A DNA stretch of 64,000 nt from assembly GCA_920105625.2 (NCBI GenBank), contig OV050030.1, positions 320,344,368 through 320,408,367 of the forward strand, read 5' to 3'. Origin of the DNA: Clusia tigrina (lineage: Eukaryota; Arthropoda; Insecta; Diptera; Clusiidae). Positions 10,603 through 21,009 of the stretch are shown here, piece after piece. Position 1 is the first letter of the stretch. The number at the start of each line of letters is the position of its first letter. Under the pieces are notes generated by a model that saw nothing but the letters and a program-made list of their open reading frames with translations, had not been told where the DNA came from and searched no databases. A program made the translations under genes and the position numbers.

Positions 10603-10985
10603 AGCGACACAATGACTTGTTTAACACCTCCATAATTATCCTCACCAGCGAATAACGGTATTTCGGTGTTCGTATATTTCAAAATTCGGCTTTTTAAGTT
10701 TAGCGTGAATCCATTCCGTATCATAAAATCCACACCTAAGACTAATTCGTCCACAATATCCGCAGCTACAAACTCATGCGTCTCTGTTCTGTTGCTAATA
10801 GTGATTTTTCGTTAACCGTGCATCATCTCCAGTTGCCGTACACAATATTATTCCCAGAAGCGGCTGGATTCCCCAAACGATATCCCTTCTGATTATTGAA
10901 AGTGATGCGCCTGTCCAATGTTACTACGATTTTTCTCCCGTTAATTACACTGTCCACAGTTTGGATGTTGATTTTCCGTGCCATC
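10491..10985 (-). pseudogene. G copy C protease
   Basis: Protease region, frameshifted by small deletions at about 10813 and 10913 relative to copy A. The second half is open (MDELVLGVDFMIRNGF..., 10754-10491). Confidence 0.65.
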
Positions 10986-11044
10986 TGATTAACAAAGATT
11001 CAACATGTTGTGGGAGTCAGATCATGCCCCTTGAGACTGGGTCC

Positions 11045-12159
11045 TTTTAGTTTGTCGACGGCTTTACAACATTTTCCGATTCACTATTTCGGAATCTGAC
11101 TTGCTTTGGCGGTCTTACCGGCGAGCGTGATGTAGAATGTTTGCGTCTCGACTGACACTTACGAGCCATGTGTCTAGCCTGTCCACAGGTAAAGCATTTG
11201 CCCGTGAAACTTTGTCCGCTTTCGACTTTTACCCGATGGACTCTGCATACTGGCTAGCACTCCAATGCTGCTGTAGCTTTCGGATTAGTTATCGCAGAAC
11301 GCTTTATCTCCGCATCACGATTGCCATATACGAAGATGTCCATCATACATCTCTGCGTAATCTCTGCTGGGCAAGATGAGCCAACCGTTCCACTCCCGCC
11401 GCAAACTGTTGTAGAGACTCACCACACTTCTGTACACGTATTCGTAGCTCTACTTGGTACTCTACTTACGATGTTCACTACCATACTTCCGCTGAACGGC
11501 TTTCATTAAGCTTTCCTGGCACTCTCGCTCACTTTCTGAGATAGTTTGAAGTACATCTGCAGCGGCACCATTCAATGATACGGTTAATGCCGTCCCTTTC
11601 TCGCGAGTATTCCAACCATTTGTGCTAGCGGTAGTCTCAAACTGCATTCTGAACACGCTTAAAGTCGTGGGTCTATCATAGCTCGGCGGCTTTAGTTTTA
11701 TTGACGATAAAGCTGGCATAGGCAATGAACTTTCCTGTAGTAGGTGCATTATTTTTCGAACGATTTCTGTCGCGTCTCAATTTCACAAACCTTCCTGTCT
11801 ACCATTTTGGATATTTCTTTCATTTGCTGTCAGTTCAGTTCTTCTAGTTGAGTAAGTCGTGTTTCACTATGCTGTGACCTCTGTTGCATCTTTTCATCGG
11901 TTTGTTGTAACTGCATCTGTATTGCCCCGATAAGTGCGTTCATGTCAAAGTTACCCGTATTACTTCCTTGCGGTGTTTTTTTTTTCCTGTCGAGGTGTCG
12001 TTGGATTTTTAAATTGGAATTTATGCTCATCGATGTCGATACCCTCCTCTTCCAAAGCACTTCATAACCGCTCCTACAGCTCCACTTTAAACCCTTGTAT
12101 TTGCAAGTTTAAGCACCGTTTCATGAGCTGTTTCAATTTCAGTTTTTCAATTTAGCCAT
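11045..12159 (-). pseudogene. G copy C gag
   Basis: Same order as copy B gag but with a deletion near 11750 that removes the middle helical segment. The capsid-like part with SSLPMPALSSIKLK is open from 11749 to 11462 and extends farther than in copy B (ECQESLMKAVQRKYGSE). The CCHC region lies at about 11150-11200. Confidence 0.72.
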
Positions 12160-12198
12160 TGTTTATTACTGATACACAATCCTACTTCTGATACCAAT

Positions 12199-12668
12199 TG
12201 TTACGAAATTGCTCCCCTGACAATTTATACTAACTCTCAATACTCGAATTCGTACCACTGGATTATGTAGTAATCAAGCAATCGCTTGGTTAAATGAAAA
12301 TAATTAACTTTATTTAATTATTTCAATTTGCACACTTAATCTTAGGCTTAAATTTTACTTTAATACAATTTTGCACTTTACTTAATTATTCATTTAATCA
12401 ATTTATTACTTCTTAATACTGTTCCTGTTGCGATTGAAATTCCCGAGGTACACACTGCTACGATCGCTGATCAACAGTGTCGACTTTACTTGTGTGGTGT
12501 CTTATATACCTCTCGCATGTTGAAATAGAACATTCTAGAATATTCTCTACACTTCGAAAGAGTTTTAAGAAGCTTCTAGAATATGCTTTTACATTGTGTC
12601 TTGGCTTATTATACACCTCTCGCGTGGTGAACTGCAATTAATAACAGTATGCAATCATTTATGTTTCA
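12199..12668 (-). repeat. LTR of G, copy C/D boundary
   Basis: 470 bp with the same ends. It is more diverged than the other two (roughly a dozen differences noticed by eye), including changes near the TATA box and in the second heat-shock element, where the two bases between the first GAA and the TTC change from GG to GC. That points to an older copy. Confidence 0.85.
12528..12581 (-). promoter_or_regulatory. Heat-shock element cluster in LTR 3
   Basis: Four-unit element at 12528-12545 and three-unit element at 12569-12581, kept in the most diverged LTR. The TATA box is at 12501-12508. Confidence 0.65.
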
Positions 12669-13761
12669 CTGCCCTCCACTTAATCTTGTTCGGCCCGAAC
12701 AAGGATAGTACTGCAACATTAATAAGGAGATGAACACCAGATGAACGACTTTCATTTTGCTGCTGACATTTCTCGCCAACTGAATGCGATATACTCCATC
12801 GTTGATCCGCTTTATCACATTGTAAGGACCTTCCCAGTGTGTTTGCAGTTTTGGCGATAATCCCTTTTTCCTTTGCGGACTATGAAGCATAACTAACTGC
12901 CCTTCCTGAAATCCCTTGGAGTTTGCTCGTATATCATATCTGGCTTTCATTTTATCACTTATCAGTTATGTGCGATTTCGGATGTGTACATTATTTCATT
13001 CAACTATTTTTGTCTTTCAGCTACATAACTGCTACATGGAAGTTCTGTAGATGAGTAGGCACCGAGTTTCAGATCTGCAGGCAGTCTTATATCACAACCG
13101 AAAATAGCCTTGGATGGTGTTGTAGATATTTTATCGTGAGTTGCAGATAGGTTGCCATTAGGAACAGGGGTATGTGTTGGTTCCAATCATTCTGATTTCA
13201 GTACACGACTTTCTTTAGGTGTTCGTGTTCCTCAAGCGAAAGATTACATCTTTCCACCATTCCATCGGATTGCGGATGTAAGGGGGTTGTGCGAGTTTTG
13301 CGTATACACATCAAATCACTCATTTCTCCGAATCTGCAGGCTCAATTTGTGTTAAATGCACCCGCAACTGTCTTAGCTTCTTGATCGGGAATGGGATATA
13401 TTTCTGGCCTTTTGCTAAAATAATCGATTGCGATGATAACATATTTGTTGCCGGAATCATTTATTGAAAATGGACCTGCGATGTCCATTGCAAAACGCTC
13501 AAAAGGCGCTCCCACGTTGTATAAATTCATTTTCCCCTGACTGTGACTCCTCGGTCCCTTGGCAGCTGTACATTTTTCACAAGCACTGATCCAGTCAACT
13601 ACTGATTGTTGGCAACCAACCCAATAAAACTGTTTTAGTTTTCTCGGTATTCTACGGTATTCCTTGAGAATTTCGCTTATTCTGGCCTTGGTTACCACAA
13701 TCAAGTTCTTCGTGGTTGTTCCATCTTCGCTCTCCCATAGGCAGAATATTCCATCTTGCAA
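12666..13761 (-). pseudogene. G copy D integrase
   Basis: N-terminal part at 13761-13342 with CEKCTAAKG and FAMDIAGPF, middle fragment at 13186-13004, C-terminal GPY/F module at 12950-12682. It shares the central deletion of copies B and C. Confidence 0.75.
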
Positions 13762-13881
13762 CTTTAAGCTATTCCATTGAGCGCAATGTTGTTTAAGTTA
13801 CGAGTGTAGTTTTGTTACGAGACTTTCGGTCGAAGATTCCGTTCCACTTCAGTCGTTTTCCTTCTCTCTTACTTGACACAA

Positions 13882-14240
13882 GTAAGTTTCCCATAACGAT
13901 GATATCATCTAGGTACACCAGACATGTTTTCAACTGGAAACCCTTTAGCACATGTTCCATTAGTCGCTCAAATGTAGCTGGACCCAGTCCGAATGGCATC
14001 AGCAAAAATTACCATAGTCTATCACCGGTACTGAATGCTGTCTTTTCTTTGTCTTCTTCGTCTTTCCCTGTCACTTGCAAATATCCGCTCTGTACGTGGA
14101 AAACCAATTTGAATCAGAAAGTATGTCCAAGGTATCATCGATGCGAGGTAATGGATAACTATCTTTTTTGTTACCTCTTTAAGTGTCCGATAATCTACAC
14201 AGAAACGTGTGGAGCCATCCTTTTTCTTGATTAATACCAC
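13882..14240 (-). pseudogene. G copy D reverse transcriptase fragment
   Basis: [20 protein letters not shown] at the start (14240-14022), then LMPFGL and VYLDDIIVMG at about 13900-14000. A 10-base loss near 13980 removes the CNA residues before PATFERL. At 13882 the sequence jumps to a region upstream of integrase, so RT thumb and RNase H are missing. Confidence 0.75.
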
Positions 14241-14289
14241 AGGAGAACTCCAGGGGCTTGCTGATGGCTCAATGACGTTGTTCTAATGC

Positions 14290-14958
14290 ATTTCCTTCAG
14301 CAATATATTCACCTCTTCTCTCTTTGCCAGACACTTGACGAATGGGTTTCGCATCACCAGTGTTAATTGTGTGTTTCACCATCTTTGTTATGCGTTCGTT
14401 TTTACCATTTTCAGCAAATACTGTCCAATGTGTTACCAAACGTTGGCAGGCAGTCTTTATTCCATTCTTTTCTCAGATCGTCGAGTATCTTTTTATTAGC
14501 TGGTATCTTACTTTTCGTTTCTCGCGGTTGGCTCTCACAGTTTACAATTGCCGAAATTGCCTGGCAATTTCCAATTACTTGTCCTTTATATAAGGCTCTA
14601 GCGGTATTTGCAAGATTGATCACTCTTACTGGCACTATTCTGTTCTGCTGTTCTTTTACGAGGGGTTTTGCAATTATGTTTTCGTCTAGTAAAAAAAGTG
14701 TTATCAGCCTCTCCACCACCCACAACTTGTTCTTCTCGATATCTCCGTCCATTTTTCCCCATATTACTGCTTCTGACTTTGGTGGGATTTTTTCCGCAGC
14801 GACACAATGACTTGTTTAACACCTCCATAATTATCCTCACCAGCGAATAACGGTATTTCGGTGTTCGTATATTTCAACATTCGGCTTTTCAAATTTAGCG
14901 TGAATCCATTCCATATCATAAAATCCACACCTAATTCGTCCACAATATCCGCAACCAC
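14290..14958 (-). pseudogene. G copy D protease end and pre-RT linker
   Basis: Overlapping short frames carry the FMIWNGFTLNLKSRMLKY protease tail and the VPVRVINLANTARALYKGQV linker. This copy is more diverged than A-C (for example INLANTARALYKG in place of VILANTTRILDKG). Confidence 0.65.
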
Positions 14959-15311
14959 GAACTTATGCGTCTCTGTAGTGGTGCGAATAGTGATTTTTCG
15001 TGTAACGGTGCATCATCTCCAGTTTTCGGACACAATATTATTCCCAGAAGCGGCTGGATTCCCCAAATGATATCCCTTCTGAGTAATGAATATGTTGCCC
15101 CTGTATCCAATGTTACTACGATTTTTCTCCCGTTAATTACACTGTCCACTGTTTGGATGTTGATTCTCCGTGCTATCTGCGTGGAGCTTCTCAGTTGTTT
15201 CTCGCTGGTTTCAACCTTGCGATAGGATTGGGAGATAGCGCACTTCAATGTTGTGCCCGGGCTTGTCATGAAGTCCAGTTCAAGCAGTAGATCATCACTG
15301 GAGTCAGGCAT
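14931..15311 (-). pseudogene. Chimaeric protease frame, element E joined to G
   Basis: A 126-codon open frame whose first about 43 residues (DLLLELDFMTSPGTTLKC, then SYRKVETSEKQL) are the C-terminal end of a protease from element E. The remainder (INIQTVDSVINGRKIVVTL, DTGATYSLLRRD) is the N-terminal end of the G protease. The join is at about 15180. The DTG triad of G is intact. The product would be a back-to-front protease fragment, so I infer a recombination scar, not a working enzyme. Confidence 0.7.
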
Positions 15312-16640
15312 GATTAGTAGCTTTAGATAGCATGCCTTCTAGCCAAGCTTTACATTTGTTACAAATGTCTCTCTGACTGTCTTATCACTTCCGTCTGCCT
15401 TACGAATTCTGGTGTGGGATTTTCCCAATTTTCCGGTGGGAGCGCGTAACTTGACTGCCAGCTCTCTGCTCACAAAACTGCGTGTTGCACCTGTGTAAAT
15501 GTTAGCACAGATTCGTTTTTCCGACACAGTGCAATGCGTTTTCCATGGTAAACTCTGGTGTCGTTGCTCTGATCCTTGCTGAGTTTCTGACGGTAGTATT
15601 CTGTTGGATGGTGCTCTCTGTTTGCAGCACTCGATCGTCTTCACTCTCCTACTCCACACTCCCAACAAAACAATATTTGTGTGTTGCGACACAGACGAGC
15701 TATGTGACCATTTTGGCCACAACGGTGGCAAGCTGTTTTTGGATCTATAGGTGCCACTCTGCTCTCTACCGTCACCTGTCGGTTCCTTACTTCTCGTGGT
15801 GGACCTTGCTCTGTTCGCCGTTGTGTGGGTGGCGCTGCTGCTAGTTCGCCTTCTCTCCGTATACACTCCAAATCCTGGGCCATCTCTATCAGCTCTTCTA
15901 GCGATCCGAAATCTCTACGGCGCACGTATAACTGGTATTGTGACAGGCTGTTCTGGAAGATTCGTTTCAGTTTCTGCTCCTCCGAATAGTCCACGTGCCG
16001 CATAAGATTCTGCAGTTCGATTACATACTGCTTGAACGCTTCTCTAGGTCTCTGGTAATGCTGGCGAATCTTGTCTTCGAGTCCGACTTAAGAAAGTCTC
16101 TCCTGTACGAGGTCCAATCGCGTGACGCACAGTTTTTGTTCCTGTACCACATGAGTACGTGCTCTCTCAACAGTTCGCGGGAGGAAATTCTTATTTATAT
16201 CGTACACTTCTGCAAATTCCTCGACTCGCTCTACAAATGCAAACGGGTCACCCCCTTGGACAAAGTTGAGAGGCCACTTCCTCACCTGGTCAATGATATC
16301 GGCTTATGGTGCAGCTACATAGTGCGGTTGTTCCATGGCTGTTGGTGACACAATGCGATGCTGTGATGTTCTCCGAAACTCTGTATCCCATGCCATTGGT
16401 ATTGCACCTGTGAATTTCCCTGGCCTTGGTGATGTGCTCCTCACGTACATGGATTGTAGCTTCTCTAGACGGTTTTGCTGATTTGAGTCAGTTCTGTCTC
16501 AGTGAAAAACTCTGATAGTCGATTACGGAGTTCTTCCATGGTGCCTGTAGCTTCTACACCGAATTCCATGGAGAAAGAAACCATTTCCTCCTTGCGTAGC
16601 AAGTACAACCCACTTTTTTTTCACCATCCTGTGAGCGTCT
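15181..16640 (-). pseudogene. Ty3/gypsy element 'E' gag and protease
   Basis: A different gypsy-type element in the same orientation. Gag: FVQGGDPFAFVERVEEFAEV (16285-16088), then LKRIFQNSLSQYQLYVRRRD (16003 onward), and a CCHC knuckle CHRCGQNGHIARLC followed by CWECG near 15660-15720. The protease segment at 15340-15530 reads YTGATRSFVSRELAVKL; the first active-site residue, normally Asp, is Tyr. Osvaldo-like elements are a possible home for this gag, but I cannot verify it. Confidence 0.7.
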
Positions 16641-16673
16641 TAGGTGTGTGTGTGTTGTAAATGGTGGTAATTC

Positions 16674-17040
16674 GTGCGTCTTCACCGAGTGCTGCTGGAT
16701 CAAAAGTGGACTGAAATTGCGCCACTACGCAAAGCCACCGCTGAAACGCTACAACGGGCTTTTCGGGAACGCATCCTGGATCGTTTAGGAGTCCCAAAAG
16801 TATTGATTACCAATAATGGCTCACAGTTTACAAGTCGAGATTTCCAGCGATTTATGAACGATTACGGCATCAGACACCAATTCACCGCACCATACACACC
16901 AACGCGGTCGAACGCACCAAACGCACGGTGAAAACTATGATCGCCCAGTTTACGGGCAAGCAGCAACATAAGTGGGATGACATTCTGCCAGAACTGACTC
17001 TAGCTATCAACTCCAGTCTTTGGGAAACAACAGAACCATA
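16674..17040 (+). pseudogene. Integrase core fragment (Ty3/gypsy)
   Basis: Opposite orientation to element E. TAETLQRAFRERILDRLGVP, then TNNGSQFTSRDFQRFMNDYG holds the second catalytic position, here Asn-Asn where Asp is usual (SDNGSQF type). QFTAPYTP and, one frame over, RTVKTMIAQFTGKQQHKWDD, LPELTLAINSS follow. The fragment starts and ends abruptly. It may belong to the same family as E, inverted, but this is inference. Confidence 0.75.
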
Positions 17041-17127
17041 AACTCGTGGGGCGGTCTTGAGGTTGGTCCTAATCTCCACGAGAATCGGTAGACCCATAAA
17101 CTCGTGGAGCGGTCTTGGCTTTGGTCT
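17036..17127 (+). repeat. Two direct repeats about 34 bp long, period 58 bp
   Basis: CCATAAACTCGTGG...CGGTCTTG occurs at 17036 and again at 17094, with a few mismatches, straight after the integrase fragment. Confidence 0.6.
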
Positions 17128-18508
17128 TAGTCAAAGTTTTGTACTAAGAGTCCACTATACCTTTCTGTATTGCTGTGGAGTCTTGCCAGGTGTGTTGGTA
17201 TGTCTATGTCGCTGTATGACGATACCAAGTCATGGGGACCGTGCATTATTTTTATTGCGGCTGCACCGTTGTATGGTTCCGTACACCATTGGCCAGCTTC
17301 TCCATGTTGTCAAGCCCATGCTTGTTATTATAGCAGCTTGGTTGACCTTGGGCCACTTTGAACTTACAGTGGTCAATCACCTAGCTACAGTGGTTCCTGT
17401 CGACCCGAAATGTTCGTGCCTGCAGTCAGCGCAGTACGAAGCAATTGCTGTCGGCCATAGTGTGGTTGTTGCCGCTTTACAATTGTTGTTGTTGTAATTT
17501 CTAGCAAACGTTCACACTTACTATTGCGTCCAATAGCATTCTCCTTTCCCCGTTGTGCTATGTCCGCACTGACGCGCATGTGGAGATCACTCTGCTGTGG
17601 ATGCGTTGTGTGTTAGCTTCTGTCGTTGTATTGTTGTTGTTCTTCCTGCGGCTCCTATCGTCTATTCGTAATGTTGTTGTTAGTGTACTAGATCGGCTTG
17701 AGTCTTTGCCGAGCGTTGGCTATCGCGCATGAAGAAGTTTTGTTGTAGGACTTGAGCTGTTGTATTTTCTCTTCTTCGGTGCGTTGGGTTTGTTTGTATA
17801 TTTTCTTATTGTTGCACTTGGTTTTCTGTATTACAATTAATTGGTTAGCCAATAATTGCAACTGGTATAATCGTTTCACCTTTGCATGTTTTCTGCGCTC
17901 CCGCCTTTCTTTAAGCTTGTTGGTGTAATTAACACTCGGGTGCTTACTTTTTTATTAATTGTCAAATCTTGTGCTCTTTATATTTTGTTTGTAGGTCTCC
18001 TTACTATGGTATGTGTAGCCATTTGCTTATTCGTAGTAGGTGGAGTCGGTCTATATTGATGCTGGTGGTTCGTAAGTAGTGTTGTGTGTACGGAAAATAC
18101 CTGGAATAATTTCCGTATTCACAGGTTCAATGCCTTTTTTTACAACTACAAGGACCTTACCACTTTATTACTACTAAAAGCACCTTACCACGGTGTAGTC
18201 GTTTTTTTATGTCGGTAAAATTTATCTATCAATAAACGATAGTTGTATACAACGTATATTTGAATTTTTGTTTCCGCTATTTTTCCTCGTAATAGCGAAC
18301 TACATGAAAGTTATTGTTCCAAATGATTTGAATTCTGCTTGCTACCAGTGCGTTTGAGGTACTGGCTTGTTTTGAAGGCTTTTTTACGCTTCACTACGAT
18401 GTACCCGTCAATTCTTGTCTGTATTGCCGGTTTATGAAATTGTTTTTTGCTCATAAGTAGACCCGGAATAGCAGTAAAGATCTTGTAAAAAAGAATGGAC
18501 TACTAAGA
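17128..18508. other. Unassigned non-coding stretch
   Basis: No supported gene. The part up to about 17900 is rich in TTG/GTT runs, resembling an LTR or leader, possibly of element E on the minus strand. An inverted repeat TACGGAAA/TTTCCGTA with a 13-base loop lies at 18089-18117. From about 18130 the sequence becomes AT-rich. Confidence 0.4.
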
Positions 18509-18856
18509 ATGAAAATAGAAGAATTCAAAACCGAATATGATAATCAAATGAAAATTTCGAGGATTGATGTAGAAAAATTGTAAACAATTATCGATACTGA
18601 TGTTAAAGAGGATAGGAATCTAATTGAAAAAGCAATTAATGAACGTTTATTCAGTGCAAATAAAGAATTTGTAAATAAAATTGAACAAAGACTTAGTCAA
18701 ATTGAAAACTACTTATATAAATATCTTGATAAAGACAATGAAGAAGTTAAGCGAATCAAACTTGAGCATCTATTTATTAAATTTTTAATGAAAGTTTTTA
18801 TTATACAAAAGTATATAAATCAGCATACACTCGTACATACTCTCACAAACAGATAA
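18509..18856 (+). pseudogene. Unassigned coiled-coil reading frame with one stop
   Basis: From the ATG at 18509 the same frame stays open for 115 codons except one TAA at about 18581. It is strongly AT-rich and Lys/Glu/Ile/Asn-rich, with heptad-like helices (EEFKTEYDNQMKIS, EFVNKIEQRLSQIENYLYKY, DKDNEEVKRIKLEHL). A gag or structural helix is possible. I do not recognise the family. Confidence 0.4.
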
Positions 18857-18894
18857 TATGGATAAACACTTGCTTGCAGACAATATGAATATTA

Positions 18895-19720
18895 TGATAA
18901 ACATTTAGTAACAAAAGCGGAACTGAATGATTTGGTTCGCGATTTGCATTTATCCAAAGGAAATGCTGAAATACTGGGATCACGTTTGCAACAGTGGAAA
19001 TTTCTCTAAAGCCACTCATTTTAGAGAAAAGAATCAAGTGCTATTGCCATTCCTAAGATAAATCAAATTTGTTTATGCAAAGCCATCACTGGTTTATTTC
19101 GAACAGTGAATCAACCATACGTCAAAAGTGAATGGCGACTTTTCATCGACGGTTCTAAATACAGTTTGAAGACAGATCTCCTGCATATTGGAAATAAAAT
19201 GCCGTCGATTCCAATTGCTCATGCCGTCAACGCAAAGAAAAGTTACGAATCGATGAAAGAAATTTTGGGATTGATCAAGTACAACGAACATTAACGGAAA
19301 ATTTGCGTCGATCTAAAGGTATTTGATGATTTCGAAGTAGGATATTAATTTAAACTAATTTATTACAAATATGTTCCAGGTTATTGACATGTTGATTGGT
19401 ATGCAGAGCTGCTTCACGTACTACCGTTGCTTTCTTTGTCTGTGGGATAGTCGATAGGGCATCATTACGTGAAAAGAGAATGGCCCTCCCGAGACTATTA
19501 TTCACAAGGAAGACACAACATCTCTGACAATTCACTGATTGATCCAAAAAACATTTTACTTCCTCCACTACATATTAAACTAATATGCACTACATATTAA
19601 AATAATATATACTCATAAAGAAGTTCGTTAAAGCGCTCAACCGAGACGGGGCGGCTTTCTAGCACCTAAATTGCCTGTTTCCGAAGAGTTCTTGCGCCAA
19701 CATTTTGCTTTTTTTCTATT
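18895..19720 (+). pseudogene. Family X copy 1 (uncharacterised insect family), C-terminal part
   Basis: Decayed copy of a family I recall as a multi-copy uncharacterised insect protein of unknown role. Visible: KAELNDLVRDLHLSKGNAEI, EWRLFIDGSKYSLKTDLLHI, GNKMPSIPIAHAVNAKKSY, LGLIKYNEH, then a GT-AG intron at 19319-19379. After it come VIDMLIGMQSCFTYYRCFLC, LWDSR, HHYVKREWPSRDYY, LLPPLHIKL and KKFVKALNRDGAAF in shifting frames. The N-terminal Cys-rich domain is absent. At least three frame changes or stops are present. Confidence 0.65.
19319..19379 (+). other. 61-bp intron in family X copy 1
   Basis: GTATTTGATG...TTCCAG separates DLK and VIDML codons. The same position and length are seen in the second copy at 28811-28871. 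Confidence 0.65.
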
Positions 19721-19869
19721 CATTTATTTATCGAATTCACTCATCTCGCACTAGTGTTTTGGCTTAGTAATATTTCACTACATATTTTCCTTTTAATTTT
19801 AATTCAATTTAAATTCATTTTAGTATCATATAGTAATTAATTGATATTTCATATATTAAATATATAGGT

Positions 19870-20560
19870 AAGACCAATCTTTTAAGGCGTATTGCCATTT
19901 TAATTCTAATTCGAGTGCTCTCGTAGTTTTTCTTTGTGTTTGAGCATAGTCTCTATGAGCTCACTTTTAACAAGAGGAATGTTGAGATCCTTATGGATGT
20001 AGCATTTCTAACGAACCAAGGCGAACCCGTGATTGCAAACAAGATTTCCGATTGAACTCGTTGTATCAGCTCGACGTTCGATCAACTAGCATTTCCCCAA
20101 AGCTCAGCTCCGTATGCCCAAATTGGTTTGATCACTGCATTGTACAATAGAAGTTTATGTTCCAATCGAAGCCTTGGCTTCGAGTTGAGTAGCCAATATA
20201 TTTATTGGGCCTTTATATGCCAAATTCCGCCAAGTTAGTCGTCTGTCTAGATGGACTCCTAGCTATGTTACAGTATTCGATTGAGGAATAGCAACATTGT
20301 TTAGTTTCTCATTTACCTTAATGCGCCAATTTGCCAGCCACACTTCTATTTTCTTCAAATGCTCCTCAAAGCGATTCGAAGCCACTATTGGATTGCTATG
20401 TATACTAAGAGTAGCAGTGACGTCAGCGAATGTTGAAGTGACTAGATGATCATCAGTAGGGAGGTCTGCAGTGAATAATACATACTCGTATAGTACAGAA
20501 CCTAGAACACTACCTTTTGGCACCCCTGCATTTATACCAAAGCCTTTTGTGGTGTATTCT
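19870..20560 (-). mobile_element. Jockey-type LINE, 3' fragment
   Basis: RT remnant: PKGSVLGSVLYEYVLFTADL (normally PQGS), then STFADVTATLSI, where the catalytic Asp pair is Asp-Val, and WLANWRIKVNE. Beyond 20263 the thumb and C-terminal region continue in broken frames (HLDRRLTW-like near 20240) to about 19870. 5'-truncated and inactive. No clear poly(A) tail or target-site duplication was found. Confidence 0.72.
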
Positions 20561-21009
20561 CCATATTTTACTCTGAACCTTCGGTTTCATACCCCACGTC
20601 TCCACGGGCAATTTTTGATTGCTTGCAATTGGCAATTTCAATCAAATTGACAATGAAACACAAATTGCATCAAGTTGGCCATTTTTGGCTTGAAATATTT
20701 CAAGCCATAAATTCCTAAAATGCTCTTTTATTAGTTAGATGACCTGTTTTTTTAAAGAATTGAGCTTGTTTATATAGACATATAAGCCCTGATGGGTGAT
20801 CAGAAGCGAGCTCGAAACACGATTCTACAGATAGCAAGTCTCGATCAATACCACTGGCTTTGCAAAAATCGATCGTAAATGTCAGAATACGGGAAAACAC
20901 GCATAGCGGCGAACGGAGTTTGGAGACATAGAATTTAACTTAAAAACAATAAACTGCTATTTATTCTTAATAAAGATATCTTTTATTACATAAAATTACT
21001 TAATACAGG
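20561..21009. other. Non-coding spacer with a perfect palindrome
   Basis: AT-rich. It contains repeated CAATTTG/ATTGC motifs at 20605-20670 and a 22-bp perfect palindrome at 20686-20707. No gene is supported. Confidence 0.5.
20686..20707. repeat. 22-bp perfect palindrome
   Basis: Arms TGGCTTGAAAT / ATTTCAAGCCA with no loop. Confidence 0.85.

Larger units (their letters stand above)
7433..12668 (-). mobile_element. G copy C, RT core deleted
   Basis: Copy C lies between the LTRs at 12199 and 7433. It is 364 bp shorter than copy B. Most of the loss is a deletion at about 9987, where sequence next to the YLDD motif is joined directly to sequence from the start of RT. A second small deletion lies in the gag region near 11750. 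Confidence 0.8.
1..15180 (-). mobile_element. Tandem array of Ty3/gypsy element 'G' sharing LTRs
   Basis: The segment reads on the minus strand as internal-LTR-internal-LTR-internal-LTR-internal. LTRs start at 2303, 7433 and 12199, so the spacing is 5130 and then 4766 bp. Neighbouring copies share one LTR, which is what LTR-LTR unequal recombination produces, not independent insertion. The order within a copy is gag, protease, RT, RNase H, integrase, the Ty3/gypsy order; no env-like frame is seen. Every copy has stops, frameshifts or deletions, so none can encode a full polyprotein. The array ends inside the protease at about 15180, where sequence of another element begins. The left end runs out of the window. 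Confidence 0.9.
12199..15180 (-). mobile_element. G copy D, truncated and recombined
   Basis: Copy D has the 3' LTR 12199-12668 and integrase sequence. Near 13882 a junction then omits about 0.9 kb carrying RNase H and part of RT. RT, linker and the first half of protease follow. At about 15180 similarity to copies A-C stops and protease sequence of another element takes over. Gag and the 5' LTR are missing. Confidence 0.8.

Noticed and set aside
1..15180. env-like gene that would make G an errantivirus
   Set aside because: Only about 20 bases separate the integrase end (with polypurine tract) from the LTR; there is no room for a third gene.
18089..18117. 8-bp inverted repeat as a hairpin terminator or transposon end
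   Set aside because: Arms too short and no partner structure; expected by chance in AT-rich DNA.
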